The notes under the pieces are model-generated. The model had not been told where the DNA came from, ran no database searches, and saw only the letters and a list, made by a program, of their open reading frames with translations. From the NCBI GenBank assembly GCA_017417315.1, contig JAFPZK010000069.1, positions 1-44,348 on the forward strand: DNA of 44,348 nt, in the 5' to 3' direction. Position 1 is the stretch's first letter, and every line of letters begins with the position of its first letter. The position numbers and the translations under genes are program-made. Of the stretch, positions 17,648-26,134 are shown in pieces. Source of the DNA: Bacteroidales bacterium. Lineage in GTDB: Bacteria; Bacteroidota; Bacteroidia; Bacteroidales; UBA3824.

Positions 17648-17652
17648 ATAGA

Positions 17653-20394
17653 TTATCGGATTGCTACCTTATAAGATTTATTGTTAATCAGTACGATATA
17701 TATTCCTGATTTAAGATTATTGATTTCTTCGCGGGTAGATTTTGTGGTTGATGTCTTTATTATTCTGCCGTTGAGGTCAATTATTCTATATTGACAGTCA
17801 AAAACAGATTCTATGAAGATAACTGAATTGTACGACCATACTTTCACGTTCTTGTAATCAGCAATGTCGTGAACAGGGGTCGGTGTATTGTTGTCATCAT
17901 TGTTGTCATCGTTATTGTCCTGAGGCTTTGCCTTAACCGTAACTTTTAATTCGGTTTCAAAGCCTTGGAAAGTAATTTTCAAAGTTTGTTCACCGACTTT
18001 GGTTTTGTCGTAGCCGGTGATTGTGGCTTTTGACAAATCCGCCGTTTCTTTCTCGCCCGTGTTGAAATTCACGGTAAGAACACCGTTTTCCGCAGAAAAG
18101 TCATCGCCTTCGGTATACTCTGTTTTTGGTAAAGTGCTGATTTCTATTGATACGATAGTTTTTTTGAAAGCGGGTTCACCAGATTTGGTAAAGTAGCCGG
18201 GAGTGTCTTTGCCGCCGTCAATTACAGCGTATGAAGCATCGGTTTTTTCTTTATTGTATGCAGTGCCTTTGCCGCCGTAAAGTTTGAAACAATCTTCAAA
18301 CATACCTGAGGATTTTTTTACGGCAGAGGTTGTCCAGCCTTCGCCTACAAATACTGATTCGAGGTTTTCGCAGCCCCAGAAAACACGTGTCATATCTGTT
18401 ACTTTGGCAGTGTTGAACCCCGAAAAGTCAACAGATTTGAGGTTGTCGCAGAATTGGAACATTGAGTTCATATATTCCAAATCCTCGGTGTTAATATTCT
18501 CCATTCCTGAAACTTCGGTGAGTTTGTCAAAGCCCTGAAACCAATACGATGTTTTGTATGGTTTATATTCCTTAAATGATTTGTCGAATACTACTTTGGT
18601 AATTGTTGTGTATGTAGAACTCGGCCAATTGTTGTCGGCTTCCTCGTTTCTGAGAGGCAATGCTCCTTCGGGTTTGTTTTCTCCGTAATAAAATGTAAGA
18701 GTGCCTTCTGAAAGTAATGCGTATGCTTCTTTTACCGGTTTCGGAGCCTCTTTTTCTGCAACGGTTACTTTGAGTGTAGCGGCATCAATTGCTTTATAGT
18801 TGTCGCTTTCGTCTGCTTTGTAATATACGGTGTATTCGCCTGCGTCAACAGCCGTCGGTATCTTTGAAGAGTAATTCTTACCGTCAAGACTATACAAAAG
18901 AGTTCCGTTTTTTACTGTACCTGCCGAAATCAATTCCTGAGGATTGTCGTTTGCAACAAGATTTTTGATAGCAGACGGTTTTTTTGTGATTTCGTTTAAT
19001 GCTTTGGAAATAACGACTGTTACCTCTGTCGAAGCAGCGTTATAGTTGGTAGTGGCTGCAACTTGGCATGTAATTTTATAGGTTCCTGCGTTTACGGCAG
19101 TGGGGATTTCAGTATAGTTCTTTCCTCCCATAGTAAACGTAACTTTTCCGTAAGTAGCAGTTGCCATAGAAAGTAAAGTTTTTGTTTTGCCGTCGTAAAT
19201 CGTGGAGTTCGGTGTTGCAGTAATTGTATTTTGGGCTTTTGCAATTTTGTTTGTTATGGTTGCAGGAGTTGAGGCACTAATATTTGTTTCTTCGTTTACT
19301 TTATAATAAACGGTGTAAGAGCCTGCGTTAATTGCTTTTGGAAGGTCGGCAGAATATGTTTTTCCGTCAAGACTATAAACAACCGTTCCTTTATTCTGTG
19401 CAGTTCCTGCTACAACCAATTCCTGTTCCTTGCCTGTGTATTTAAGATTATTAACAACCGTCGGCTTATTCATAATTTTGCCTTGAATTTTGGCTACGGT
19501 TATATTGATAGACTGTTCGCTGACACCTATAAAACCATCACCGTCTTCTACCTTGTAATAAACGGTGTATGTGCCTGCATCGGTGAAAGTGGGTTGTGTT
19601 GTGGTATACTGACCGTTTTTACCGATTTTGCACACTACTGTACCAAAGTTGGTGCTGATATTAAGTTTATATGGTCTGCCCGTATATACCCAATTATTAG
19701 GCTTTTGTACAAAAACTACTGCTTGTGCTGTTTTAAGTGTAAGATAACCGTTTGTAGTATTGGCGTAGTCAGCCCCTATTTTATCCTCACCATTACATGT
19801 TGCATTTTGTCCGAAAAGATTTTTACAACCGGAGAATACCTCTTGGTATGTCGGATTGTCAATTTTTGATACAGTCCAAGCCTTGCTTACATATATTGTT
19901 TGAAGGTTTGAACATTCACCGAACATTCTGAACATATCTGTTACGTTTTCGGTGTTAAAACCGCTTAAATCAAGAGTTTTAAGACTGCTGCAATTAGAGA
20001 ACATTCCTGCCATATACTGTACCTTTGAGGTGTTGAAACCTGTCAAATCAATGCTTTTGAGTGATGTGCAACCGGCAAACATCTCTTGCATATTGGTAAC
20101 ATTGGCAGTATTTATGTTGCCAAGACCTTCAATTGATGTCAAATTAACATAATTTTTGAACATATAAGAAAGACTCGACCCTAAGTTATAATTAGAATAC
20201 GATTTGTCTATAACAATTCTTTTAACGTCTGCTTCATCCCAATCATAATTAGTAGTCTCGGTTCCATAATAATATGTCTCGGTGCCGGAGGCTTTATCAA
20301 ACTTTACGTATGCTTGTTGGGCTTGGCTTCGGGTTGAAGCACTAAACGAGATTAGCATTAATAGTAATGCCGGTAATAAATTTTTAATTTTCAT
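17653..20394 (-). CDS. BspA-like surface protein with Ig-like repeats and T9SS sorting domain
   Basis: The 913-residue product has a signal peptide (to about ...RSQAQ). A DUF285 leucine-rich block follows (about 55-190, repeats such as MQEMFAGCTSLKSIDLTGF), then about four tandem Ig-like/MBG-type repeats (about 225-560, pattern Y-S-LDGKxYS-xxP-xAxxAGxYTVYYK), a second DUF285 block (about 580-745), a Big_3-type domain (about 760-835), a DDNN-rich linker, and a type A T9SS sorting tail (last 55-60 residues, IIDLNGRIIK...LKSGIYIVLI). It is predicted to cross the outer membrane through T9SS and act as an adhesin. The repeats invite recombination. Confidence 0.85.
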   Translation of the reverse strand: MKIKNLLPALLLMLISFSASTRSQAQQAYVKFDKASGTETYYYGTETTNYDWDEADVKRIVIDKSYSNYNLGSSLSYMFKNYVNLTSIEGLGNINTANVTNMQEMFAGCTSLKSIDLTGFNTSKVQYMAGMFSNCSSLKTLDLSGFNTENVTDMFRMFGECSNLQTIYVSKAWTVSKIDNPTYQEVFSGCKNLFGQNATCNGEDKIGADYANTTNGYLTLKTAQAVVFVQKPNNWVYTGRPYKLNISTNFGTVVCKIGKNGQYTTTQPTFTDAGTYTVYYKVEDGDGFIGVSEQSINITVAKIQGKIMNKPTVVNNLKYTGKEQELVVAGTAQNKGTVVYSLDGKTYSADLPKAINAGSYTVYYKVNEETNISASTPATITNKIAKAQNTITATPNSTIYDGKTKTLLSMATATYGKVTFTMGGKNYTEIPTAVNAGTYKITCQVAATTNYNAASTEVTVVISKALNEITKKPSAIKNLVANDNPQELISAGTVKNGTLLYSLDGKNYSSKIPTAVDAGEYTVYYKADESDNYKAIDAATLKVTVAEKEAPKPVKEAYALLSEGTLTFYYGENKPEGALPLRNEEADNNWPSSTYTTITKVVFDKSFKEYKPYKTSYWFQGFDKLTEVSGMENINTEDLEYMNSMFQFCDNLKSVDFSGFNTAKVTDMTRVFWGCENLESVFVGEGWTTSAVKKSSGMFEDCFKLYGGKGTAYNKEKTDASYAVIDGGKDTPGYFTKSGEPAFKKTIVSIEISTLPKTEYTEGDDFSAENGVLTVNFNTGEKETADLSKATITGYDKTKVGEQTLKITFQGFETELKVTVKAKPQDNNDDNNDDNNTPTPVHDIADYKNVKVWSYNSVIFIESVFDCQYRIIDLNGRIIKTSTTKSTREEINNLKSGIYIVLINNKSYKVAIR

Positions 20395-20448
20395 ATTATT
20401 GTTGATAATTTAATTAATGATTACTATTTAAAAGTGTTTTTCGAGGCG

Positions 20449-20456
20449 CAAAAATA
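20449..20456 (-). promoter_or_regulatory. -7 box of the BspA-like gene
   Basis: Minus-strand TATTTTTG matches TAnnTTTG and lies 55 bases before the start codon. The -33 region has no good TTTG, so the call is tentative. Confidence 0.4.
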
Positions 20457-20536
20457 GTAAAAAATTGCACATGTATTGTGAAAAAAAAACGGTGTTTTAA
20501 AAATCTTTAACATTTAAAGAATACTGCCAAAAAATA

Positions 20537-20567
20537 ATTGTAAACCCCGAAAAAATTATTACTTTTG
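20537..20567 (+). promoter_or_regulatory. Promoter before a 37-codon ORF
   Basis: ATTG (20537-20540), a 19-nt spacer and TACTTTTG (20560-20567). The -7 box is perfect and the -33 box has one mismatch. Transcription would start about 12 bases before the small ORF at 20588. Confidence 0.6.
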
Positions 20568-20587
20568 CCACAAAACATTTTTCGATT

Positions 20588-20701
20588 ATGTGTTTCAAAT
20601 TTCCTTGTTCTGTTGATGACTTTTTTACTCCTAAAATGTTGATAAGGAATGGTAAAGATTTAGGGAAGCAGAAGAATAATTACGAGATTTTGTTGATATA
20701 A
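20588..20701 (+). CDS. Small ORF, 37 residues, unknown
   Basis: ATG at 20588 begins MCFKFPCSVDDFFTPKMLIR and the frame ends at TAA 20699-20701. It is basic in the second half and has two cysteines near the start. The support is the good promoter placed just in front of it; there is no recognisable family. It could equally be the leader of a small RNA, since the hairpin at 20709-20744 follows immediately. Confidence 0.35.
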   Translation: MCFKFPCSVDDFFTPKMLIRNGKDLGKQKNNYEILLI

Positions 20702-20708
20702 AAAAACT

Positions 20709-20744
20709 GCTTCCTATCAAAAGCAAATCTTTTGTATAGGAAGC
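20709..20744 (-). terminator. Long hairpin, terminator for the frameshifted lipoprotein gene
   Basis: GCTTCCTAT (20709-20717) and ATAGGAAGC (20736-20744) pair, continued inward by CAAAAG/CTTTTG with one bulged base and a 5-nt loop. On the minus strand a run of six T follows, so it terminates the minus-strand lipoprotein; on the plus strand no T run follows. Confidence 0.7.
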
Positions 20745-20758
20745 AAGTTTCGTGTTAA

Positions 20759-21101
20759 TTAGTATTCGACTTCCACAGAAACAGGTTCTATGGATACTTT
20801 ATTTCCGCTAATTGGGTCTTTGTCAAAACAAACGGAGATTGAGAAGATATATTTGCCATTTTTATCAGTCGGGGTCGGCATATACAAATTTATCAAATTA
20901 GTAAACGGACGTATGGCATTATAATCAATGTCGGTAAGATTATTGTAGTGAAAAAAATGATTCGTTTCTTTATATCCGCTTTCAATTTAATTCCGGCACA
21001 TAATAACTCCTTACATAACTTGATGTATGAGTGGAATGTTTAGTACAAGACATTATGGCAGTAATTGCCAAAATCAAGGTTATAAATAATATTTTTTTCA
21101 T
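20759..21101 (-). pseudogene. Small lipoprotein gene with a +1 frameshift
   Basis: An ATG at 21101 opens a lipoprotein signal (MKKILFITLILAITAIMSC, Cys19 as lipid site) that hits a TGA at codon 40 (20984-20982). The next frame is open without stops for 75 codons to TAA at 20759-20761 and reads like a real protein (IESGYKETNHFF... ending SVEVEY). Skipping one A in the AAA at 20988-20986 joins the two into about 113 residues. The intact form would be an outer-membrane or periplasmic lipoprotein of unknown function. A recent mutation, a sequencing error or recoding are all possible. The frameshift is why no long ORF appears here. Confidence 0.65.
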
Positions 21102-21198
21102 TTTTGTTATTGTTTAAATTACTTGCCTACTTTTTACGGCTTTCGGCATTTTACCGCTCCGTTTTTAATAAAACGGAGAAAAAATCTTTCGTTCTTTT

Positions 21199-21342
21199 TT
21201 ATTTGCCACCACCGGAGAAAACTACGATAATTGGCGGTCATCTGGGAGCGGGTTTATCAATTGGTCTCGGTACTCCGGGAGGCCATATACCCGACAAAAG
21301 CAAAATAGCAACAAATAAAAAAATTATATTTCCTAACTTCAT
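21199..21342 (-). pseudogene. Short hydrophobic, proline-rich peptide gene with in-frame TGA
   Basis: ATG at 21342 gives 34 codons: a hydrophobic start (MKLGNIIFLFVAILLLSG) and a proline-rich tail ending at TGA 21238-21240. The same frame continues after the TGA with PPIIVVFSGGGK and a TAA at 21199-21201, in keeping with the proline/glycine-rich style, so the stop may be a nonsense mutation. A good promoter (21374-21405) supports expression. No family is recognised. Confidence 0.4.
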
Positions 21343-21373
21343 TTGTTTGTTTTGTTGATTTAATTTTTGATTG

Positions 21374-21405
21374 CAAAGTTATAGTTAATAAAAACATTTG
21401 TCAAG
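21374..21405 (-). promoter_or_regulatory. Promoter before the short proline-rich peptide gene
   Basis: Minus-strand CTTG (21405-21402), a 20-nt spacer and TAACTTTG (21381-21374). The -7 box is perfect and the -33 box has one mismatch. Confidence 0.55.
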
Positions 21406-21497
21406 ACCTACCTTGCAAGAATTTTAGTTAAGTATTTAAAAATAAGTCATTTGCATTTTTACTACACCCCAAAATGCAGGATTTTTTGAAAATTTTA

Positions 21498-21505
21498 TAC
21501 ATTTG
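21498..21505 (+). promoter_or_regulatory. -7 box of the truncated TPR-type lipoprotein
   Basis: TACATTTG matches TAnnTTTG and lies 20 bases before the start codon at 21526. No clear -33 box at the usual distance. Confidence 0.4.
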
Positions 21506-21525
21506 CAACGTAAAATTTTAGGTCT

Positions 21526-21783
21526 ATGCAAAAGTTAAGTATTATTGTAATTTTTATACTTTTTCTTGTACTGACGGCGTGTTTTGAACAAAACAGCGAA
21601 TTATATAGAAAAATCGCTGTTGCCGATAGTTTGTCCCGATATGACCAAAGGGATTCTGCAAAAAACATATTGAAATCAATTAATATTTCGGGAATGACAG
21701 ATAAGGAAAGAGCATATTACAATATCGTATCCTTATTGCCCGCAAAACCGAATATCCCACAACTATATACAATAAACAATTAA
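21526..21783 (+). pseudogene. Truncated N-terminus of a TPR-type lipoprotein
   Basis: The 85 residues start with a lipoprotein signal (lipid Cys19 in LVLTACF). The following ADSL...DQRDSAKNILKSI...MTDKERAYYNI matches the opening of the large TPR lipoproteins of Bacteroidales that lead into a membrane helix and DNA-binding regulator, normally 500 residues or more. Near codon 68 the reading slips: the +1 frame continues as LIARKTEYPTTIYNKQ, which is what the family would have there, while the zero frame ends soon at 21783. The body of the gene is missing, and the prophage block begins within about 90 bases, so it is likely a stump left at an insertion or deletion border. Confidence 0.55.
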
Positions 21784-21814
21784 AGTACTTAAAACGAAAT
21801 ATCCTCTTTTGTAA

Positions 21815-21858
21815 CAAAAGACCTTTGCAATACATTTGTATATTACGAAGGTCTTTTG
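21815..21858 (-). terminator. Hairpin after the tail-fibre operon
   Basis: CAAAAGACCTT (21815-21825) and AAGGTCTTTTG (21848-21858) form a perfect 11-bp stem, with an inner ATAC/GTAT stem in the 22-nt loop. It follows the last minus-strand phage gene (stop 21875) and has a short T run on that side. Confidence 0.6.
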
Positions 21859-21874
21859 AATTAGATGATGTGTG

Positions 21875-23167
21875 TTAGTCGATTACATATTGAACTTTTA
21901 TCGGTTGCCAAGAAGAGGGTGAACCGAATGTCATATTTTCTGATGTTGCTTTGAAATCACTGATTTTGTGGACTCCAATTTTATTGTTAATATCTATTAT
22001 TGGACAAACTTCATTCATCTGATTTTGCGTACTGATGATTTCTATGCCGTCAGAATTGGTATAAATAGTTTTCTCCATCAATGTTAACTTTGAGACATTA
22101 TATTTGTTTCCTGTACCTGCTATATCAAAGTGTATAGTACCATCTTCATCAATATTCGTAATTTTTGCCCAAACGACAACATTATTAAAACAAACCAAAT
22201 CTCCTATTTTTGGTGTTCCATTTTCAGAAAAGAAAATTGTATATATTTGATCTTCTTCTTGTACGAGAACGGAAATTTTTCTTGTAGTAGGGTAAAAAGG
22301 TTCAGAATAAACCGGAGTTTCTAAATTCCTATTACCATACGTACCGGCATCTTTAAATTTTATATTACTCAAAACTTTTGTTCCCGCTGGTATTACAACC
22401 ACTTCTCCTACCTTTCTTTCGTAAAAATGACCTCTTTCGTATTGCTCGTTTGTCTGACCGGTGTACTGCACAATTTTACCTTCGGGCGCATTGTCGTATG
22501 AGTCCAAATCAGCAACTTGTTCCAAGTAGTTGCCTTTGGGCATCTCGTTTTTGATTTCCGTTTTGAGGTTTTCCAACAAGCCCGTAAGAGTTTCGGTGTC
22601 GGTGATACCTTGCAAAAAGTTTTCAATCTCCTGCCAACGGTTGATGGTCGTGTCGGCTACGTCCGCACTCTCTAAAAAGGCTTTCACCTTGCTGACAAAA
22701 GCATAAACCGTCGCATAATCACCTGACAACGCTTTGAACTTTTCTGCAAGTTCCGAAACCGTCTCGCCGTCCTGTTTACCGAGAATCGAAAATATTTTCG
22801 CAATCGCACTTTCGTTCTTTTCTGCGGTGTTGGCGGTGCTTGCAAGGTCTTTTTCTGCATCTTCAATCCGCTTTGAAAGGTCTTGAATCACCGTTTTTGT
22901 GATTTCACCCGTTTCTGTGTCGCGGACAGTTTCTAACACCGTGTTAACCTCTTTAATAAAGGTTTCAAGCGTTTGCTTGTCGGCTTTTTTATCAATCACT
23001 TCGCCGACGGTTTCGCCGCCTTCTTCCAATACCACTTTCGACATCTCAATAGTGTCGTCTTTGTGAACGTAACTTTCAAAGACGTCTGCAAAGTCGTCTT
23101 CCGTGGGGTACATGCCCTTTAAGAACCTGTTTTTAAGACTCTCTCTGTCTTTCTTTGTTCCTGACAT
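21875..23167 (-). CDS. Phage tail-fibre-like structural protein
   Basis: The 430-residue protein begins with a short adaptor-like segment (RFLKGMYPTEDDFADVFESY, about 14-33) that is also present, in variant form, at the start of the gene at 39872. Residues 40-215 are helical and heptad-rich, as in trimeric fibre shafts. The C-terminal half (about 225-430) is beta-rich, starting with a YTGQTNEQYERGHFYER segment typical of carbohydrate-facing fibre ends. It is the last gene of the minus-strand tail block and probably determines host binding. No chaperone gene follows. Confidence 0.7.
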   Translation of the reverse strand: MSGTKKDRESLKNRFLKGMYPTEDDFADVFESYVHKDDTIEMSKVVLEEGGETVGEVIDKKADKQTLETFIKEVNTVLETVRDTETGEITKTVIQDLSKRIEDAEKDLASTANTAEKNESAIAKIFSILGKQDGETVSELAEKFKALSGDYATVYAFVSKVKAFLESADVADTTINRWQEIENFLQGITDTETLTGLLENLKTEIKNEMPKGNYLEQVADLDSYDNAPEGKIVQYTGQTNEQYERGHFYERKVGEVVVIPAGTKVLSNIKFKDAGTYGNRNLETPVYSEPFYPTTRKISVLVQEEDQIYTIFFSENGTPKIGDLVCFNNVVVWAKITNIDEDGTIHFDIAGTGNKYNVSKLTLMEKTIYTNSDGIEIISTQNQMNEVCPIIDINNKIGVHKISDFKATSENMTFGSPSSWQPIKVQYVID

Positions 23168-23202
23168 AATTATTTATATATTTAAAAAGTTAAAAACTAA
23201 TT

Positions 23203-24432
23203 TTAATTTGTTCCAACATATATTATATATGCCATATAAAAACATGGTGGCGTAATATTAATAGTTTTTTGGTATGATGGCGTTTTTCCAAAACTTACAG
23301 TCCTTTGTGTTGTATTCCAACCTCGCCAGTACCGTCTTTTATAATTACCTTGGTCTTTTGTCGGTGTTGTTCCTTCTGCATCGTCAGGATTACCCAACGT
23401 ATCAGTAGGACAATAAACCTCTACGTTTGTACTTAATCGAGGCAAATTATCTTCCTCTATTAGGATAGAACTTTTACCTCCGTATCGGTCATTATAGTCC
23501 AATACAGTGTGGTTTTTAGTTGCGCCCATAACAAACATATAGGTTAAATCAGGCACATGCACGCCATTAACAATTTTATCTTCATCACAGATTACCCACC
23601 CTGATGGTATCGTATCAAAACGACCAACCCACAATAGTATCATTCCTTTAAAAAAGGCGACCGAGCTATTTGAAACTGCATTTGATATTGCCTTATCTCT
23701 GTTTGTAACCTCGGCACTAATCGCACTTGATATTGCTTTATCCCTGTTTGTAACCTCGGCACTAATCGCACTTGATATTGCTTTATCCCTGTTTGTAACC
23801 TCGGCACTAATCGCACTTGATATTGCTTTATCCCTGTTTGTAGCCTCGGCACTAACCGCACTCGATATTGCTTTATCCCTGTTTGTTACCTCGGTACTAA
23901 TCGCGCTTGATATTGCTGAATTTCTGTTTGTTACCTCGGTACTAATCGCACTTGATATTGCTGAATTAATATCGGAGACTTCTTTTTTTATGCTATTAAA
24001 CAGTTTTAAATTGCTTATTTCATTAACATTTCCGAAATCCGCCCAGTTCATCGGCTCACCCGCTACACCGTCCTCTAACGTGCGGATAGAATACGCTTTT
24101 AAAAAATCCGTGCCGTCAGCGGTTACGTTAACAGTCTTTTCCGAAATGTGGCATTTCTCCGAACTTGACGAACCGCCTTTATAATAAAGTATTTCGCCGG
24201 TAAGCGGATTGTCTGAATTTACGACAAATACATAACCCTCTTTGCGTTCCAGGCCTGCAACATTGCAACCCGTCAAAATCAGTTTGTTATAACCGGCAAT
24301 CCAACCCAAAGCCGCAATCTTTTTTGCAATGTTCTGCAACGCCGCCAATGTCTCGCAATCAACCGGAAACGCCTGATTGTCCATGCTGAGATAATTGCCG
24401 TACTCCGTTGCTTTTGAATATTCTGTTTCCAT
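23203..24432 (-). CDS. Phage tail collar/fibre protein with 15-residue coiled-coil repeats
   Basis: The 409-residue protein has an N-terminal globular part (1-150), a shaft of six 15-residue repeats (core DKAISSAISAEVTNR, about residues 158-247), then a tail-collar-type domain starting FFKGMILLWVGRFDTIPSGWVICD (about 255 on, written here as the family pattern GMI...IPSGWxxCD). The C-terminus (PPCFYMAYIIYVG) fits phage collar proteins as well. It likely forms a trimeric fibre attached to the baseplate. The repeats are near identical in DNA, so their number can change by recombination, altering fibre length. Confidence 0.8.
   Translation of the reverse strand: METEYSKATEYGNYLSMDNQAFPVDCETLAALQNIAKKIAALGWIAGYNKLILTGCNVAGLERKEGYVFVVNSDNPLTGEILYYKGGSSSSEKCHISEKTVNVTADGTDFLKAYSIRTLEDGVAGEPMNWADFGNVNEISNLKLFNSIKKEVSDINSAISSAISTEVTNRNSAISSAISTEVTNRDKAISSAVSAEATNRDKAISSAISAEVTNRDKAISSAISAEVTNRDKAISSAISAEVTNRDKAISNAVSNSSVAFFKGMILLWVGRFDTIPSGWVICDEDKIVNGVHVPDLTYMFVMGATKNHTVLDYNDRYGGKSSILIEEDNLPRLSTNVEVYCPTDTLGNPDDAEGTTPTKDQGNYKRRYWRGWNTTQRTVSFGKTPSYQKTINITPPCFYMAYIIYVGTN
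23690..23959 (-). repeat. Six tandem 45-bp repeats inside the fibre gene
   Basis: Six units of 45 bp run back to back; the four on the left are almost identical and the two on the right have diverged. Each encodes 15 residues (core SAISAEVTNRDKAIS), so copy-number change keeps the frame. Confidence 0.9.
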
Positions 24433-24434
24433 TT

Positions 24435-24992
24435 TTAATTACAAATTACTAAGTTCCAAATTTTACCCTTTGTTTTGTACGTGTTAACAACCGCTCTGAG
24501 TTCTAACACCTTTTGTTCGTCGATTTTGTTTTTGTTGTCAGACAAGACAAGCCACCGCTTCGGACATTCCACCGTAAAATTGTAAAACGTCTGATTGTTT
24601 ACCGCCCTGCGGTTCAAAATCACTTGGTTTCTTTCACCGCGTTTTTTCGGCTTGTCATACACCGCGTTAACGCCCCGCCGATAAATTATGTACGGTTTGC
24701 CGTCGCTGTCAGTGCCGTCCAAAACACGGATTCTGTCTTTATAATTGATATTGTCAATCTCTTTTAACTCGCCGAAACGGTAATTAAGACAATACTCCAA
24801 TCTGCAAACCTGACCGTTGTACTTTAATTCTTGAAGTTTCTCTTTACGCATACCCGTCAATAAAGCCAGCACTGCCGAAAAAGGTATCGTCAAAACCGAT
24901 AAAACAGCCAAAAGCCTCTGTTTCCTCAGTTCCACCGGCAAAAGCAACGCCGCCAAATACGGAAATTTTATCTCCAAAACTTTGCTATTCAT
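24435..24992 (-). CDS. Phage protein of unknown function between baseplate and fibres
   Basis: The 185-residue product has a hydrophobic N-terminus (residues 10-47) and a basic, mixed C-terminus. No family is recognised. It overlaps the end of the upstream baseplate J-like gene by 8 bases and precedes the collar gene by 2, so it is translated as part of the tail operon. By position it may be a tail protein I/gp-like adaptor between baseplate and fibre, but the sequence does not show this. Confidence 0.6.
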   Translation of the reverse strand: MNSKVLEIKFPYLAALLLPVELRKQRLLAVLSVLTIPFSAVLALLTGMRKEKLQELKYNGQVCRLEYCLNYRFGELKEIDNINYKDRIRVLDGTDSDGKPYIIYRRGVNAVYDKPKKRGERNQVILNRRAVNNQTFYNFTVECPKRWLVLSDNKNKIDEQKVLELRAVVNTYKTKGKIWNLVICN

Positions 24993-25842
24993 AAGCCGTC
25001 ATGTTTAACGTTATTTTTCCGATATTGAAGTAACCGGCGTATGGTCTTATTTTGCCGTCAATGCTTTTTGTCGTGCGGTTAACCGTGTTTTCCGTATAAG
25101 TTGCATTTCTAAAATCCGCCACTTTTACTCCCGGCACCGTCTGTAAATTGTCAATCAAAGCCATGTTTGAATACTCACCGTTAAAAGGCAGATTCTTAAT
25201 ATAACTTTCTATTGCTTTTATGCACGCTGACTTTACCGTTGCGGCGGATTGCAGCGGGTCATACCAGATTTTGACAGTACAGTTAAACGTGTCGCCTTCT
25301 TGATTAATCAGTTTGATTTTAACACCGGCATACTTTATCCTGCTGATATATGCTTTTAGTTTTTCGGCAACGTCTTCTTTGAGCGGTTGAAGTTTGCCTC
25401 CGTTTTCACCCGCCACTTTCAGCAAAAGCACGCTGTTAGCGTTGTCGTCTAAGGCAACGGCGTGTTTTACCACGTATGCGGCATTGATTTCCGCTTCGGT
25501 TCTGCCCTCGGTGATAAACTCTCCCGTGTTTTCGTCAAAGTCGAAGTCGAGCATAAAGCCTTTTAACATTTTTACGTACCACTGCAACGAACCCGGCACT
25601 TTTGTTGAAATTTCGTCTTCGATTTCGGCTTTGACATTGTCAAAAAGCACCTCTAACACAAATGCACAATACGCCACGATGTAAAGCAATATGTTTTCTA
25701 TGCTCGCCTTTGAGAAGTAGTCGGCAAAGGCGGGCGGCTGGTTGTCGCTTTTGAGTTCCCAGCCGTACATCTCTTTTAAAACCGCGTTCTGCATCCAGCG
25801 GTTCTCCATGTCCTTTTTTATTTCGTCAACTGTCCGTGCCAT
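24985..25842 (-). CDS. Baseplate J-like wedge protein
   Basis: The product (about 285 residues from MARTVDEIKK; an upstream ATG at 25854 is also possible) has an alpha-helical start followed by a J-like core. The segment KACIxAIESYIKNLPFNGEYS with NLQTVPGVKVADF near the C-terminus resembles the baseplate assembly protein J family. It is expected to form the wedge ring around the hub that links to the fibres. Its position after gp25 and a LysM-like protein and before fibres is the usual contractile-phage order. The similarity is moderate, mostly by pattern and gene order. Confidence 0.6.
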   Translation of the reverse strand: MARTVDEIKKDMENRWMQNAVLKEMYGWELKSDNQPPAFADYFSKASIENILLYIVAYCAFVLEVLFDNVKAEIEDEISTKVPGSLQWYVKMLKGFMLDFDFDENTGEFITEGRTEAEINAAYVVKHAVALDDNANSVLLLKVAGENGGKLQPLKEDVAEKLKAYISRIKYAGVKIKLINQEGDTFNCTVKIWYDPLQSAATVKSACIKAIESYIKNLPFNGEYSNMALIDNLQTVPGVKVADFRNATYTENTVNRTTKSIDGKIRPYAGYFNIGKITLNMTAYE

Positions 25843-25843
25843 T

Positions 25844-26134
25844 TTATGAAACAATAAAGTCTATTTCTATTCCCATGTAATTGATACCGCCGTAAACTAT
25901 TCCGCTAAATTCGGGTTTGAGACCCGTTGCCGGTAAAATGCCGTTAACACTGTAATATTTTACCATTTGGCGGTTTTGCGGCAAGTCAGGCAGCGTTATC
26001 TCGTTGCCTGCCTCCAACTCGTCAGAGAGGCAGCGGCTGTTAATCAGCGCAAGTTCCATTGCCGATTCAGCCGTGCCGCCTGTCTGCAATGCCAAGTCCA
26101 AAAGGGTCTGTTTATATGCCGCAGTTACATTCAT
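25844..26134 (-). CDS. LysM-like small baseplate/tail protein (tail X-like)
   Basis: The 96-residue protein holds a LysM-like pattern: LDLALQTGGTAESAMELALIN followed by LEAGNEITLPD (about 11-50), as in small phage baseplate proteins that bridge tube and hub. It overlaps the gp25-like gene by 4 bases, which implies translational coupling. It is smaller than gpX of P2-type phages plus hub extensions, but similar to LysM proteins of other Bacteroidota contractile phages. Confidence 0.6.
   Translation of the reverse strand: MNVTAAYKQTLLDLALQTGGTAESAMELALINSRCLSDELEAGNEITLPDLPQNRQMVKYYSVNGILPATGLKPEFSGIVYGGINYMGIEIDFIVS

Noticed and set aside
21104..21358. Plus-strand 84-codon frame
   Set aside because: Antisense to the small proline-rich peptide and its leader. 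The plus strand lacks a promoter here, while the minus strand has one.
23690..23959. Tandem repeats considered as a CRISPR array
   Set aside because: The units are contiguous without spacers and encode an in-frame coiled coil.
24435..24992. Tail protein I (gpI) assignment by position
   Set aside because: No sequence pattern of that family could be seen; left as unknown.
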